A stretch of 51,078 bases of DNA from an uncultured Collinsella sp. (lineage in GTDB: Bacteria; Actinomycetota; Coriobacteriia; Coriobacteriales; Coriobacteriaceae), in the NCBI GenBank assembly GCA_902470835.1, contig CABRHR010000003.1, positions 1-51,078 on the forward strand. The letters run 5' to 3'. Of this stretch, positions 24,091 to 32,515 are shown piece after piece. Under the pieces are notes generated by a model. It ran no database searches, was not told where the DNA came from, and saw nothing but the letters and a program-made list of their open reading frames with translations. The position numbers were made by a program, and so were the translations under genes. Every line of letters starts with the position of its first letter. Position 1 is the stretch's first letter.

Positions 24091-24749
24091 CGCTCGTCGC
24101 CTCCGCTCTTTTTGCCGCGCGCCGTGGCGGGAATCGTCAAGCTGACCGTTCCCTTGCCCGAGGCTCCCAGCAGTTCCTTGACGTCTTCGGGGTCAGCCGC
24201 CAGCGTCACCCATTCGATCTTGCCCTCGCGCGTGGCACCGGAATCCTCACTGGTATCGATCACGTGCGCGCCGCATAGCCGATCGGTTACGCCGTCTTTT
24301 TGCACATACACATCCACGTAGCTGCCCACGCCTGTAGCACCGCCGACCGAGTGCTCGGCATCGACCGCCACCGAAACGGCAACCTTGCCCTTAGGCACCT
24401 CGAGCTTGTGGCTCTCGGCCTTGGTGTAGACATTGCAGATCACGGCGTTTTTGGGAATACGCGAAGTCGTCACGTCGCCGCGCACCTGGCGCAGCTCGGT
24501 CGCCGCGTCACGTGGCAGCAGACTCGTCGGCCATTCCTGGGTTATGACATTGGTCTCATCGAGGGTCTCGCCCACATCGATATCACGCGCCGCGACGCAT
24601 ACCTCGACGCGATCGCCACCGTACTTGGCCAAGGTCTCAGCCTGGACCTGTTCGGCTTGCGAGCGGATCGACGAGCCGTAAACCATGCAGAGCAGAGCAG
24701 CGAGCACGCCCGCGACCAGACTGATGGCGATGCGCTTGCTCTTGTTCAC
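24087..24749 (-). CDS. cpaB: CpaB-like SAF-domain protein
   Basis: The 220-aa protein has an N-terminal membrane anchor (about 7-25), then a SAF domain (VCVAARDIDVGETLDETNVI) and the RcpC/CpaB continuation (KVAVSVAVDAEHSVGGATGV, YVDVYVQKDG). In Gram-negatives it works with the secretin. Here no secretin gene is present, so it presumably acts in the cell envelope in another way. GTG 24749 is chosen since GAGAGGAG lies just upstream; the ATG at 24764 falls within that Shine-Dalgarno region. It is the first gene of the operon. Confidence 0.88.
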   Translation of the reverse strand: MNKSKRIAISLVAGVLAALLCMVYGSSIRSQAEQVQAETLAKYGGDRVEVCVAARDIDVGETLDETNVITQEWPTSLLPRDAATELRQVRGDVTTSRIPKNAVICNVYTKAESHKLEVPKGKVAVSVAVDAEHSVGGATGVGSYVDVYVQKDGVTDRLCGAHVIDTSEDSGATREGKIEWVTLAADPEDVKELLGASGKGTVSLTIPATARGKKSGGDER

Positions 24750-24860
24750 GGCCGCTCCTCTCATGGCAGTGCCGGGCGAATGCCCGTACCACCATTGTCT
24801 GGGCGGTCAGAGTGCAAAGCGGCGCAATCGCGATTTTGGTTTTCGATGTCAAACCAATCG

Positions 24861-24910
24861 CTGACCAAAAGCTGACCAGCCCGTCAAGCTCGTGGCAAGG
24901 TTTTGGTCAG
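24861..24910. promoter_or_regulatory. Inverted repeat upstream of the Tad operon
   Basis: CTGACCAAAA (24861-24870) and its exact inverse TTTTGGTCAG (24901-24910) flank 30 nt, with an extra CTGACCA half-site at 24872-24878. This lies about 110-160 nt upstream of cpaB. It could be an operator for a dimeric regulator. No regulator is identified. Confidence 0.45.
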
Positions 24911-24949
24911 TACGTCAGCAAACTGCATGTTTCGAGGCTTTTCCGCAGC

Positions 24950-24984
24950 AAAAAAGCCGTCTCCCGAACAGTTGGGAGACGGCT
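24950..24984 (-). terminator. Terminator of rsgA
   Basis: Minus strand: AGCCGTCTCCC-AACTGTTC-GGGAGACGGCT followed by TTTTTGC, 17 nt after the rsgA stop. Confidence 0.9.
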
Positions 24985-25001
24985 GTCATAGGAAAAATCA
25001 A

Positions 25002-26186
25002 TTACAGATGAACATCGGGATCGAGCATTTGAGCGCTCACGCGCATGGATGACGCCAGGTTTTGGAACGTTTCCAGACGCAGGCTGTCGATCTGCCCGGC
25101 GTCCTCGGCTTCGCGAACGGCGCAACCCGGCTCATGGGTATGTGTGCAATCGCCAAACCGGCACGCGCGCGATGCCTCGACAATCTCGGGGAAGGCGCGC
25201 GCCAGACCTCGCTCGTGACCCACGAGCGGTAGGCTGCGCAGGCCAGGGGCATCGGCGATCACGCCGGCGTCGCCCGGCAGCGCCACCATCACGCGCGCAA
25301 CCGTGGTGTGGCGACCCTGGTCATCGCGCTCACGCACACCGCCGGTCGCCAACGTATCGTGGCCCAGCAGTGCATTGAGCAGCGTCGACTTGCCGGCACC
25401 CGACTCGCCCAGGATCATGGCGCAGCTCCCGGCGGGCACGCAGGCACGGACCTCGTCCAGGCCGCGGCCCTCGGCAGAGGACGTCACGATCACGCGCACG
25501 TTCGGACCCACCAGGCGGCGCACGCGGTCTAGATCGCGCTCGAGCTCCTCGGCATCGCAGCGGTCAGCTTTGGTGAGCACCACCACCGGCTCGGCATCGC
25601 AGTCGAGCGCCAACACCAGCGAGCGTGCCACGCGGTCGAGCAGCACCTCACCGGCACCGAGCGCCTGCACGATTAGCACGCTATCCACGTTGGAGCAGAG
25701 CACCTGGCGCTCCCCACGGGCACGGCCGCGCCAACGCTCAAAGCTCGTACGGCGCGGCAGCACGCACTCAATCACGCCCATATCATGCCCGGGAGCGCGG
25801 CGCACCGCCACACGGTCGCCCACGGCAGGCAGCAGGACCTCGTCCTCGCCGCGCGACTTGGCAAACCCCACGGCATGCTCGGCGCGAAAGGTGTCGTCGG
25901 CAGTGGCCACCAGCGGAAACCCGCGATCCAGGCGAACAACGGCACCCAGCTGCATCTGCTCGGGCTCCTCGGCATGTACGCAGAAATCATCAAAGGCAGT
26001 CTGCTGAGCCTCATCGACCGGCAGGTCATCAAACGCCGGAACATCCTGCAGCGCATCGAGCCCCGGTACGCTCGCCAACAACTCCTCGGCAGACACGGGC
26101 GCTTCGGTCGCGAGTTTCCGACGACGATCGCGCTTAGCCCGCGCCCCCGTCGTCTTCTTCTTCGCCTTAGCCTTAGCCTTAGCCAC
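25002..26186 (-). CDS. rsgA: Ribosome small-subunit-dependent GTPase A
   Basis: The 394-aa circularly permuted GTPase checks late 30S maturation. Order: very basic N-terminal tail (AKAKAKKKTTGARAKRDRRR), OB-like domain, G4 VVLTKADRCD, G1 LGESGAGKSTLLNALLG, G3 ADAPGLRSLP, then the zinc motif CRFGDCTHTHEPGC. GTG 26186 with GGGAGG 7 nt upstream is preferred to the longer frame starting at 26273, which reads through the preceding terminator. It is monocistronic. Confidence 0.94.
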   Translation of the reverse strand: MAKAKAKAKKKTTGARAKRDRRRKLATEAPVSAEELLASVPGLDALQDVPAFDDLPVDEAQQTAFDDFCVHAEEPEQMQLGAVVRLDRGFPLVATADDTFRAEHAVGFAKSRGEDEVLLPAVGDRVAVRRAPGHDMGVIECVLPRRTSFERWRGRARGERQVLCSNVDSVLIVQALGAGEVLLDRVARSLVLALDCDAEPVVVLTKADRCDAEELERDLDRVRRLVGPNVRVIVTSSAEGRGLDEVRACVPAGSCAMILGESGAGKSTLLNALLGHDTLATGGVRERDDQGRHTTVARVMVALPGDAGVIADAPGLRSLPLVGHERGLARAFPEIVEASRACRFGDCTHTHEPGCAVREAEDAGQIDSLRLETFQNLASSMRVSAQMLDPDVHL

Positions 26187-26234
26187 AAACGCCTCCCAGC
26201 ACCCAAAATCACAACTGAGCAGGTATTTTACCCA

Positions 26235-26272
26235 TAAAAAAGAGTCGGTCGAGCAACTGCTCGACCGACTCA
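26235..26272 (-). terminator. Terminator downstream of the Ca2+-ATPase
   Basis: Minus strand: AGTCGGTCGAGCA-GT-TGCTCGACCGACT followed by CTTTTTTA. It ends the transcript containing the structured region at 26331-26426. Confidence 0.9.
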
Positions 26273-26330
26273 CACACTTTCCCTCAGCCCTTTTTCATCC
26301 GCGCGGGAGAAAAGCAGCAAGGACACCGCA

Positions 26331-26426
26331 GGGCCCGCCCGCCGGAAGGGGTTTCCTAAGGGCACATCCCGCAGCCGCAAAGCGGCGAGGACGTGCCCGT
26401 GGAAACCCCGCAGGCGGTCGGGCCCG
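26331..26426 (-). ncRNA. Highly structured 3'-UTR RNA candidate
   Basis: On the minus strand, starting about 10 nt after the ATPase stop codon, the sequence folds into one long four-part hairpin: GGGCCCG/CGGGCCC, CCGCC/GGCGG, GGGGTTTCC/GGAAACCCC, GGGCAC/GTGCCC and GCCGC-TTT-GCGGC, separated by small asymmetric loops. It has no T-run of its own; the true terminator is about 60 nt further on. It may be a structured non-coding RNA, a 3'-UTR stabiliser or a palindromic repeat. Confidence 0.6.
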
Positions 26427-26436
26427 GACAGGAACG

Positions 26437-29118
26437 TTACTCTTTTTCGACCGCGCGCATGATCGCCTTGTAGATCTCCATCAGCGGGATAATCAGGAAG
26501 GCCAGGCCCAGCGCGGCAAGAACGCCCTTGAGCTCAAGCGTCACGGGGCCAAAGAACATCTCGGCAAGCGTCGGCTGCACGGTAACGATCACCGTCAGCA
26601 CCAGTGCCAGCGCGGCAGAAGCCCACAGCCACTTGTTCTGCTTCTTCATGGTGAACAGCGACGCACGACGGCTGCGCATATTGAAGCAGTGGAAAATCTC
26701 GACCATGTTGAGCGTGATGAACGCCATCATCACGCCTTCCTCGTCGGCATTGCCGGCGATCATATCGGCGATGTGGATGTAGCCCATGTCAAAGTACACG
26801 CCCACAAAGAAGCTCGCCAGCACCAGCACGGTGATGATCAGGCCCTGGACCACGCAGTCCAGACCCATATGTCCGGCAAAGACGCCGTCCTTGGCGTTGC
26901 GCGGCTTGCGCTTCATGATGTCGCCCTCGGCATCCTCCATACCCAGCGCGAGCGCGGGGAAGCAGTCGGTGACCAGGTTCACCCACAGCAGCTGCACCGG
27001 CTGGAAGATGGTAAAGCCGATGAGCGTGGCGATAAACACCGAGAAGACCTCGGCAAGGTTGGCCGAAAGCAGGAACTGGATGACCTTGCGGATGTTGTCG
27101 TAGATGCGACGGCCCTCTTCGCAGGCACCGATGATGGTGGCGAAGTTGTCGTCGGCAAGCACCATGTCGGCGACGTTCTTGGTGACGTCGGTACCGGTAA
27201 TGCCCATGCCAACGCCGATGTCGGCGCGCTTGATGGACGGGGCGTCGTTGACGCCGTCGCCCGTCATGGCCACAATCTGGTCGCGCGACTTCCAAGCCTC
27301 GACGATGCGTGTCTTGTGCTCGGGCTGGACGCGGGCGTACACGCCGTAGTCCTCGATGTGCGCGTCGAGCTCCTCGTCGCTCATGCGGTCGAGGTCGGCG
27401 CCCGTGATTGCCTGGCCGCGATCGGTGACGATGCCCAGCTGCTTGGCGATGGCCACGGCGGTGTCGATATGGTCGCCCGTGATCATGACGGTGCGGATAC
27501 CGGCGTCGTGCGCCTCGCGGATGGCGTCGGCGACCTCGGGGCGGACCGGGTCAATCATGCCGGACAGGCCACAGAAGACCAGGTCGTGCTCGAGCGCGGC
27601 GGGGCTGCAGTCGCTCGGGACCTCGGTGTAGGTGCGGCTTGCCAGCGCCAGCACGCGCAGGGCCTCGTCGGCCATGGCCTTGTTGGCGGCCACGAGCTCG
27701 GCGCGACGCTCCTCGGTCAGGGGGACGACCTTGTCGCCGTCGTAGATATGGGTGCACAGGCCGATCACCACGTCGGGCGCGCCCTTGGTGTACTGCTCGT
27801 ACTCGCCGTCCAGGGTCTCGACGACCACGGACATCATCTTGCGGCCCGAGTCAAACGGGGCCTCGCCCACGCGCGGATGCTCGGCAGTCAGGCCAGTGAG
27901 CCCCGCCTTGCCGGCATCGTTGACGAGCGCACACTCGGTCGGCTCACCCACGGCCTCGCCCAGCTCCTCGTCCCACTGGGCGTCGGAGCACAGAGCCATG
28001 CCGGCCAGGAACTTCTCCTTGGGCGCGGCAAGCTCGTGCTTGACCACGGTCATCTTGTTCTGGGTAAGGGTACCGGTCTTGTCCGAGCAGATGGTCTGCG
28101 TGCAGCCGAGAGTCTCGACGGCAGAGAGCTTGCGGATAATCGCCTGGCGCTTGGCCATTTTGGTCACGCCGAGCGAAAGCACGATAGTCACGACGGCAAC
28201 CAGGCCCTCGGGGATGGCGGCGACGGCAAGCGAGACAGCGACCATAAAGGTGTCGAGCAGCGCGGTCGGATCGGTGAGAACGTTGCCCACACCGTGGCGG
28301 ATGATGTCGACGCCAAAGATGACGACGCAGATGACGATAACCATGATGGTGAGGATGCGGCTGAGCTCGGCAAGCTTCACCTGCAGCGGCGTGAGCTCTT
28401 CCTTGGCCTCGGCCAGGGCGCCGGCGATCTTACCCATCTCGGTGTTCATGCCGGTGCCGACCACGACGGCGCGGCCGCGGCCGTATACCACGGTGGAACC
28501 CATGTAGCACATGTTCTTGCGGTCGCCGAGCGGCACGTCGTCGGTGCCGGCGGCGAGCTCGATCACGTTGGCATGCTTCTCGACGGGCACGGACTCGCCG
28601 GTAAGGGCGGCCTCCTCGATCTTCATCGTGGCGCTCTCGAGCACGCGGCAGTCGGCCGGGACGGAGTCGCCCGCCTCGAGCATGATCACGTCACCGGGCA
28701 CGAGCTCGGCGCTCGGCAGGTGCACGAGCTTGCCGTCGCGCAGCACCTTGGACTGCGCCGCGCTCATCTCCTGCAGGGCCTCGAGAGCCTCCTCGCTTTT
28801 AGCCTCCTGGACCACGCCCAGCACCGAGTTGACGATAACGACGAACATGATGATGGCGACATCGGCAAAGTCCGCCTCGCCCTTGACCATGCCCGTGAGC
28901 GCACTGATGACGGCGGCAACGATCAGCATGACGACCATGGGGTCGGCCATCTGCTCAAAGAAGCGCTTCCACAACGGTGTCTTCTCGGCTTCCTCGAGCT
29001 TGTTAGGGCCTGTCTTGGCGAGGCGCGACGACGCCTCGTCGTTGCTCAGGCCGAGGTTCTCATCGACGCCCTGGTCGCTGAGCACCTCCGCCGCGGCGGA
29101 CAGGTATTCCTTTTGCAT
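26437..29118 (-). CDS. P2-type cation ATPase, probably Ca2+-exporting
   Basis: The 893-aa ten-span P-type ATPase carries the actuator motif LTGESVPVE, phosphorylation site CSDKTGTLT, KGAPD, MITGDHIDT and the hinge MTGDGVNDAPS. Metal-site segments fit P2A/P2B Ca2+ pumps: AAIPEGLVAV in M4, SANLAEVF in M5 and NLVTDCFPALALG in M6. Length and layout are normal for bacterial Ca2+-ATPases. It is divergent from pyk across a 440-nt gap, with a structured 3' UTR then a terminator downstream. Mn2+ or other divalent transport is possible. Confidence 0.93.
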   Translation of the reverse strand: MQKEYLSAAAEVLSDQGVDENLGLSNDEASSRLAKTGPNKLEEAEKTPLWKRFFEQMADPMVVMLIVAAVISALTGMVKGEADFADVAIIMFVVIVNSVLGVVQEAKSEEALEALQEMSAAQSKVLRDGKLVHLPSAELVPGDVIMLEAGDSVPADCRVLESATMKIEEAALTGESVPVEKHANVIELAAGTDDVPLGDRKNMCYMGSTVVYGRGRAVVVGTGMNTEMGKIAGALAEAKEELTPLQVKLAELSRILTIMVIVICVVIFGVDIIRHGVGNVLTDPTALLDTFMVAVSLAVAAIPEGLVAVVTIVLSLGVTKMAKRQAIIRKLSAVETLGCTQTICSDKTGTLTQNKMTVVKHELAAPKEKFLAGMALCSDAQWDEELGEAVGEPTECALVNDAGKAGLTGLTAEHPRVGEAPFDSGRKMMSVVVETLDGEYEQYTKGAPDVVIGLCTHIYDGDKVVPLTEERRAELVAANKAMADEALRVLALASRTYTEVPSDCSPAALEHDLVFCGLSGMIDPVRPEVADAIREAHDAGIRTVMITGDHIDTAVAIAKQLGIVTDRGQAITGADLDRMSDEELDAHIEDYGVYARVQPEHKTRIVEAWKSRDQIVAMTGDGVNDAPSIKRADIGVGMGITGTDVTKNVADMVLADDNFATIIGACEEGRRIYDNIRKVIQFLLSANLAEVFSVFIATLIGFTIFQPVQLLWVNLVTDCFPALALGMEDAEGDIMKRKPRNAKDGVFAGHMGLDCVVQGLIITVLVLASFFVGVYFDMGYIHIADMIAGNADEEGVMMAFITLNMVEIFHCFNMRSRRASLFTMKKQNKWLWASAALALVLTVIVTVQPTLAEMFFGPVTLELKGVLAALGLAFLIIPLMEIYKAIMRAVEKE

Positions 29119-29560
29119 ATAGAGTCCCCTCCTGGGATTCGGGCCACTCAGCAGATTGATGCCCGATCATAATTCCCAGGAGAAGGGCAAGGGCTCATCA
29201 AGGCTGCCGTGCTGAGCGGCAGTTGATAGTGGAGCTATGGTACCCCAAAGCGGCGCGTCTAGCCAAAACATTCCATCTGGAAACACGGTCCGAGCGCAAC
29301 GGTGCAGACGGTGTGATGCTCAACATTGATAAAACGTTTTTTCTTCGGCACATCGTCAAACTGAAATATCGCCCAGATAGCAGCGGTAAGAGCGGATGGT
29401 AAAGATTTTGCATATACCGTTTTCCCAGCAAAAAATGAACTTCTAATTCGGCATACGGTCGATTTTTAGGGGTATTCGGTCGGCAATTCGTTATAATCTT
29501 CTCGGTTTTATTTCTTATGGTTTATCTATCAGCGCAAGACGATGTCAGATGGAGGTCTGA
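29119..29560. promoter_or_regulatory. Divergent regulatory gap between Ca2+-ATPase and pyk
   Basis: The 440-nt AT-rich gap holds no gene I can support. A clear TATAAT (29492-29497) lies 64 nt before the pyk start and is a likely -10 box, but the 17-nt-spaced -35 is not canonical. The pyk ribosome-binding region AGATGGAGGT precedes ATG 29561. Confidence 0.5.
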
Positions 29561-31021
29561 ATGTACAAGCGCACCAAGATTGTATGCACCATGGGTCCCG
29601 CCTGCGATAGCGACGAGACCATCCGCGAGATGATCAAGGCGGGCATGAACGTCGCCCGTTTTAACTTCTCGCACGGCTCCTACGATGAGCACCACGGTCG
29701 CATCGAGCGCGTCCGTCGTATTTCCAAGGAGCTCGGTCTGCCCGTCGGCATCCTGCTCGACACCAAGGGCCCCGAGGTCCGCACCGGCCTTCTGGTCGAT
29801 GGCAAGAAGGTTGCCGTCAAGACCGGCGACAAGATCGTCGTCACCGCTCAGCCCACGTCTGAGGATTTCCACGGCACCTCTGAGCACATCTCCCTCGACT
29901 ACCTGGCTCTGCCCTCCGAGGTCGAGAAGGGCTCCCTCATCCTGATCGATGACGGCCTGGTTGCTCTCGAGGTCGAGTCCGTCGACGGCCAGGATATGAC
30001 CTGCGTCGTTAAGAACGACGGCCTGATCGGCGAGCGCAAGGGCGTCAACATGCCCAACGTTAACATCTCGCTGCCTGCTATCACCGAGCGCGATCGTCAG
30101 GACATCCTCTTTGGCCTGACCGAGAACATCGACTACATCGCCGCTTCCTTCATCCGTGACGGCGAGTCCGTCCGCGGCATCCGCAAGCTTTGCCGCGAGA
30201 ACGGTGGCGAGCACGTGACGATCTTCCCGAAGATCGAGTGCGCCCTGGGCGTCGAGAACTTCGACGAGATCCTCGAGGCTTCCGACGGCATCATGGTCGC
30301 CCGTGGCGACCTGGGCATCGAGATCAAGCCCGAGCTCGTTCCGCACATCCAGAAGGAGATCATCGCCAAGTGCAACGCGGCCTACAAGCCCGTTATCACC
30401 GCTACGCAGATGCTCGACTCCATGCAGCAGAACCCGCGCCCGACGCGCGCCGAGGTTGCCGACGTTGCTAACGCCATCTACGACGGCACCGACGCCGTTA
30501 TGCTGTCCGGCGAGTCCGCTGCCGGTAAGTACCCGGTCGAGGCCGTTAAGATGCAGGCCAGCATTGCTCTCGAGACCGAGAAGTACCTCCCGGCCCACGC
30601 TCCGCTCGAGGTTCCGGCCGACGCTCATGGCACCCGCGTTGTCAACAACGTTGTGGGTATGTCCGCTGTGAACATGGCTACCACCGTTGGCGCCAAGTGC
30701 ATCACCGTGCCGACGACCACCGGTCGTACCGCTCGCCTGATCTCGCACTTCCGTCCCAACATGCCGATCTGCGCGTTCTCCCGCCACGAGTGGGCCGTCC
30801 AGCAGATGATTATGTACTGGGGCGTTATCCCGCACCAGGCCGAGATTACCCAGGGCACCGTCAACGGCACGATCGTCAAGGCGATCGAGACCGCTAAGGA
30901 GCTCGGCTACGTCGAGGCCGGCGATTTGACCGTCGCTACCGCCGGCGATCCCCGCATGAGCGTCCAGCTCGAGGACAAGGTCTCCTCGACCAACGTCGCT
31001 TACGTCGCTCAGGTGCGCTAA
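29561..31021 (+). CDS. pyk: Pyruvate kinase
   Basis: The 486-aa enzyme makes pyruvate and ATP from phosphoenolpyruvate and ADP, the last glycolytic step. Landmarks: TKIVCTMGPACDSDETI, the FNFSHG motif, LLDTKGPEVRTG, the catalytic signature ECALGVENFDEIL with IMVARGDLGIE, and ITATQMLDSM. The C-terminal regulatory domain is present (TTTGRTARLISHFRPNMPI). GGAGGT is well placed before ATG. Codon use is strongly biased to C/T-ending codons, typical of a highly expressed gene. A strong terminator follows. Confidence 0.97.
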   Translation: MYKRTKIVCTMGPACDSDETIREMIKAGMNVARFNFSHGSYDEHHGRIERVRRISKELGLPVGILLDTKGPEVRTGLLVDGKKVAVKTGDKIVVTAQPTSEDFHGTSEHISLDYLALPSEVEKGSLILIDDGLVALEVESVDGQDMTCVVKNDGLIGERKGVNMPNVNISLPAITERDRQDILFGLTENIDYIAASFIRDGESVRGIRKLCRENGGEHVTIFPKIECALGVENFDEILEASDGIMVARGDLGIEIKPELVPHIQKEIIAKCNAAYKPVITATQMLDSMQQNPRPTRAEVADVANAIYDGTDAVMLSGESAAGKYPVEAVKMQASIALETEKYLPAHAPLEVPADAHGTRVVNNVVGMSAVNMATTVGAKCITVPTTTGRTARLISHFRPNMPICAFSRHEWAVQQMIMYWGVIPHQAEITQGTVNGTIVKAIETAKELGYVEAGDLTVATAGDPRMSVQLEDKVSSTNVAYVAQVR

Positions 31022-31050
31022 ATCGCACTTGCAAGTACGCTTACATTGCA

Positions 31051-31089
31051 AAGGGCCCTGGAAGGCATTGCCTTCCAGGGCCCTTTTTC
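31051..31089 (+). terminator. Terminator of pyk
   Basis: AAGGGCCCTGGAAGGC-ATT-GCCTTCCAGGGCCCTT followed by TTTCT. The next 350 nt (31090-31441) hold no gene or recognisable site. Confidence 0.92.
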
Positions 31090-31441
31090 TGTACCAATGC
31101 CGACGCACGGCAAAACACGCACTCATTTCTTTACCAAAAGCGCGAAACCCACCCTTCGAGGCCCAATAAATAAAGTCCCAAGCGCAAAAAGTGTTCGCCC
31201 GGTGGCAAACCCACACCTTAACCGACGCTGCTAAATCGTTTTAGCAAGAACCAGATCAACCGCGTTTTCAGAAGTGCGGGGAAAAATTGCTTACCCCCGA
31301 GCATAAGCCCTTTTATTTCAACAAAACCCCTGATAAAGTTGGCTTAAATACCGCTTGTGCCTGACCTATTTGTCTTTTTCACCGCACTTCCGAAACGGAT
31401 AGCTTTTCTAGCCCAAACAACGCTTAAACGATCGGATCGCT

Positions 31442-32515
31442 ATGTCATTTCTTGCCTGCGGACCTACGGCTTTTCAGTACTATCGCATCCCGCCCCAAAT
31501 ACTGGGACTCTATCCGGCAATCCTGCCGCCCGACCATGACCATCGCTTGGTGCATTACTCAAAACAACCGGTATTTAAAGACTTGCTCGGCACACCAGTT
31601 TGGAGATCAGTGAGTGAAAGGAAACAGCGCGCGAACGGAAAGCTATTTCATAGCCGTCTGCTAACCCAAGAGCCGCCTCCTGGGTCGTTTAGACAGACTG
31701 AACATGGATTTGATGTCACTTCACCGGAGTTCACGCTGCTCAGCCTTGCCACGCAGGTCTCACGCAACCAGTTACTCATGGCGTGCTACGAGATGTGCGG
31801 CTCCTTTGCAGTGTTTAAGCCCTGCGAGCGAACGCAACAACAACTCGATGAAGCTATTTCGCTTAAGTTCATTCCACCCAACTGCGGCTGGGAGCGAGTT
31901 AACGACACCAAGGGCAATGACACCAACTTGTGGAAGCGCACGCCGCTTCTTACCGCAACGGATATCGCCGCGTTCGCCAAGCAAGCCGCAGGCCTGCGCG
32001 GCGTCAAACAACTGCGCTGGGCGGCCGAGCACATGACGGGGCAGGCCGCCTCGCCCTTCGAAGTACAGACCTCCATGCTTATCTCGCTCCCCCGCGACGA
32101 GGGCGGCCAGGGCATCGAGATCGCCAACAACGCGCGCATCCCGCTCAGTGAAGCCGCACGTTCGCTGTATGACAAAACCTGCTGCTACGCCGATATCCTC
32201 ATCGAAAGCGCCACCGACAGCATGGGCGTCATTCTGGAATGCCAAGGCCGCTCTGCCCACGACAGCGAAGCCGCGAGCCTCTCCGATGCCGAGCGCGCCA
32301 CCGCACTCACAAGCATGGGCTACGACGTCATCCAAATTACCTATGACCAGATCAAGGAGAAGAAGAGCTTCGACCACATAGCCGAGCTCATCCATAAAAA
32401 GGCCGGGCTTCCCCACACCCCAAAGACCAAACAGGAGCGCATTGCCGAAGATACCTTACGGCAAGAGCTACTTGTCGATTGGGTTGAGCTATTCACTGCC
32501 GGGCCTGCCGGCTAG
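31442..32515 (+). CDS. Orphan protein with a DUF559/PD-(D/E)XK-like C-terminus
   Basis: The 357-aa protein has an N-terminal part (1-190) that resembles AbiEi-type proteins only in general shape, not in any motif I can name. The C-terminal part looks like a DUF559/VSR-type nuclease: SPFEVQTSMLI (conserved Glu), CCYADILIE (Asp) and VILECQGRSAH (Glu-x-Gln/Lys position), then YDVIQITYDQI. That pattern suggests a PD-(D/E)XK fold, but activity is unproven. It stands alone and converges on the phospholipase-like gene, with which its stop codon overlaps. Upstream DNA is AT-rich, hinting at transfer. Confidence 0.75.
   Translation: MSFLACGPTAFQYYRIPPQILGLYPAILPPDHDHRLVHYSKQPVFKDLLGTPVWRSVSERKQRANGKLFHSRLLTQEPPPGSFRQTEHGFDVTSPEFTLLSLATQVSRNQLLMACYEMCGSFAVFKPCERTQQQLDEAISLKFIPPNCGWERVNDTKGNDTNLWKRTPLLTATDIAAFAKQAAGLRGVKQLRWAAEHMTGQAASPFEVQTSMLISLPRDEGGQGIEIANNARIPLSEAARSLYDKTCCYADILIESATDSMGVILECQGRSAHDSEAASLSDAERATALTSMGYDVIQITYDQIKEKKSFDHIAELIHKKAGLPHTPKTKQERIAEDTLRQELLVDWVELFTAGPAG

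Noticed and set aside
26331..26426. Simple intrinsic terminator
   Set aside because: There is no T-run after the stem and a clear terminator exists at 26235-26272.
26689..29172. 827-aa plus-strand open frame
   Set aside because: Antisense shadow of the P-type ATPase; His/Asp/Gly-rich without motifs.
29522..31216. 564-aa minus-strand open frame
   Set aside because: Antisense shadow of pyk, which has all catalytic signatures and a promoter and terminator in the right orientation.
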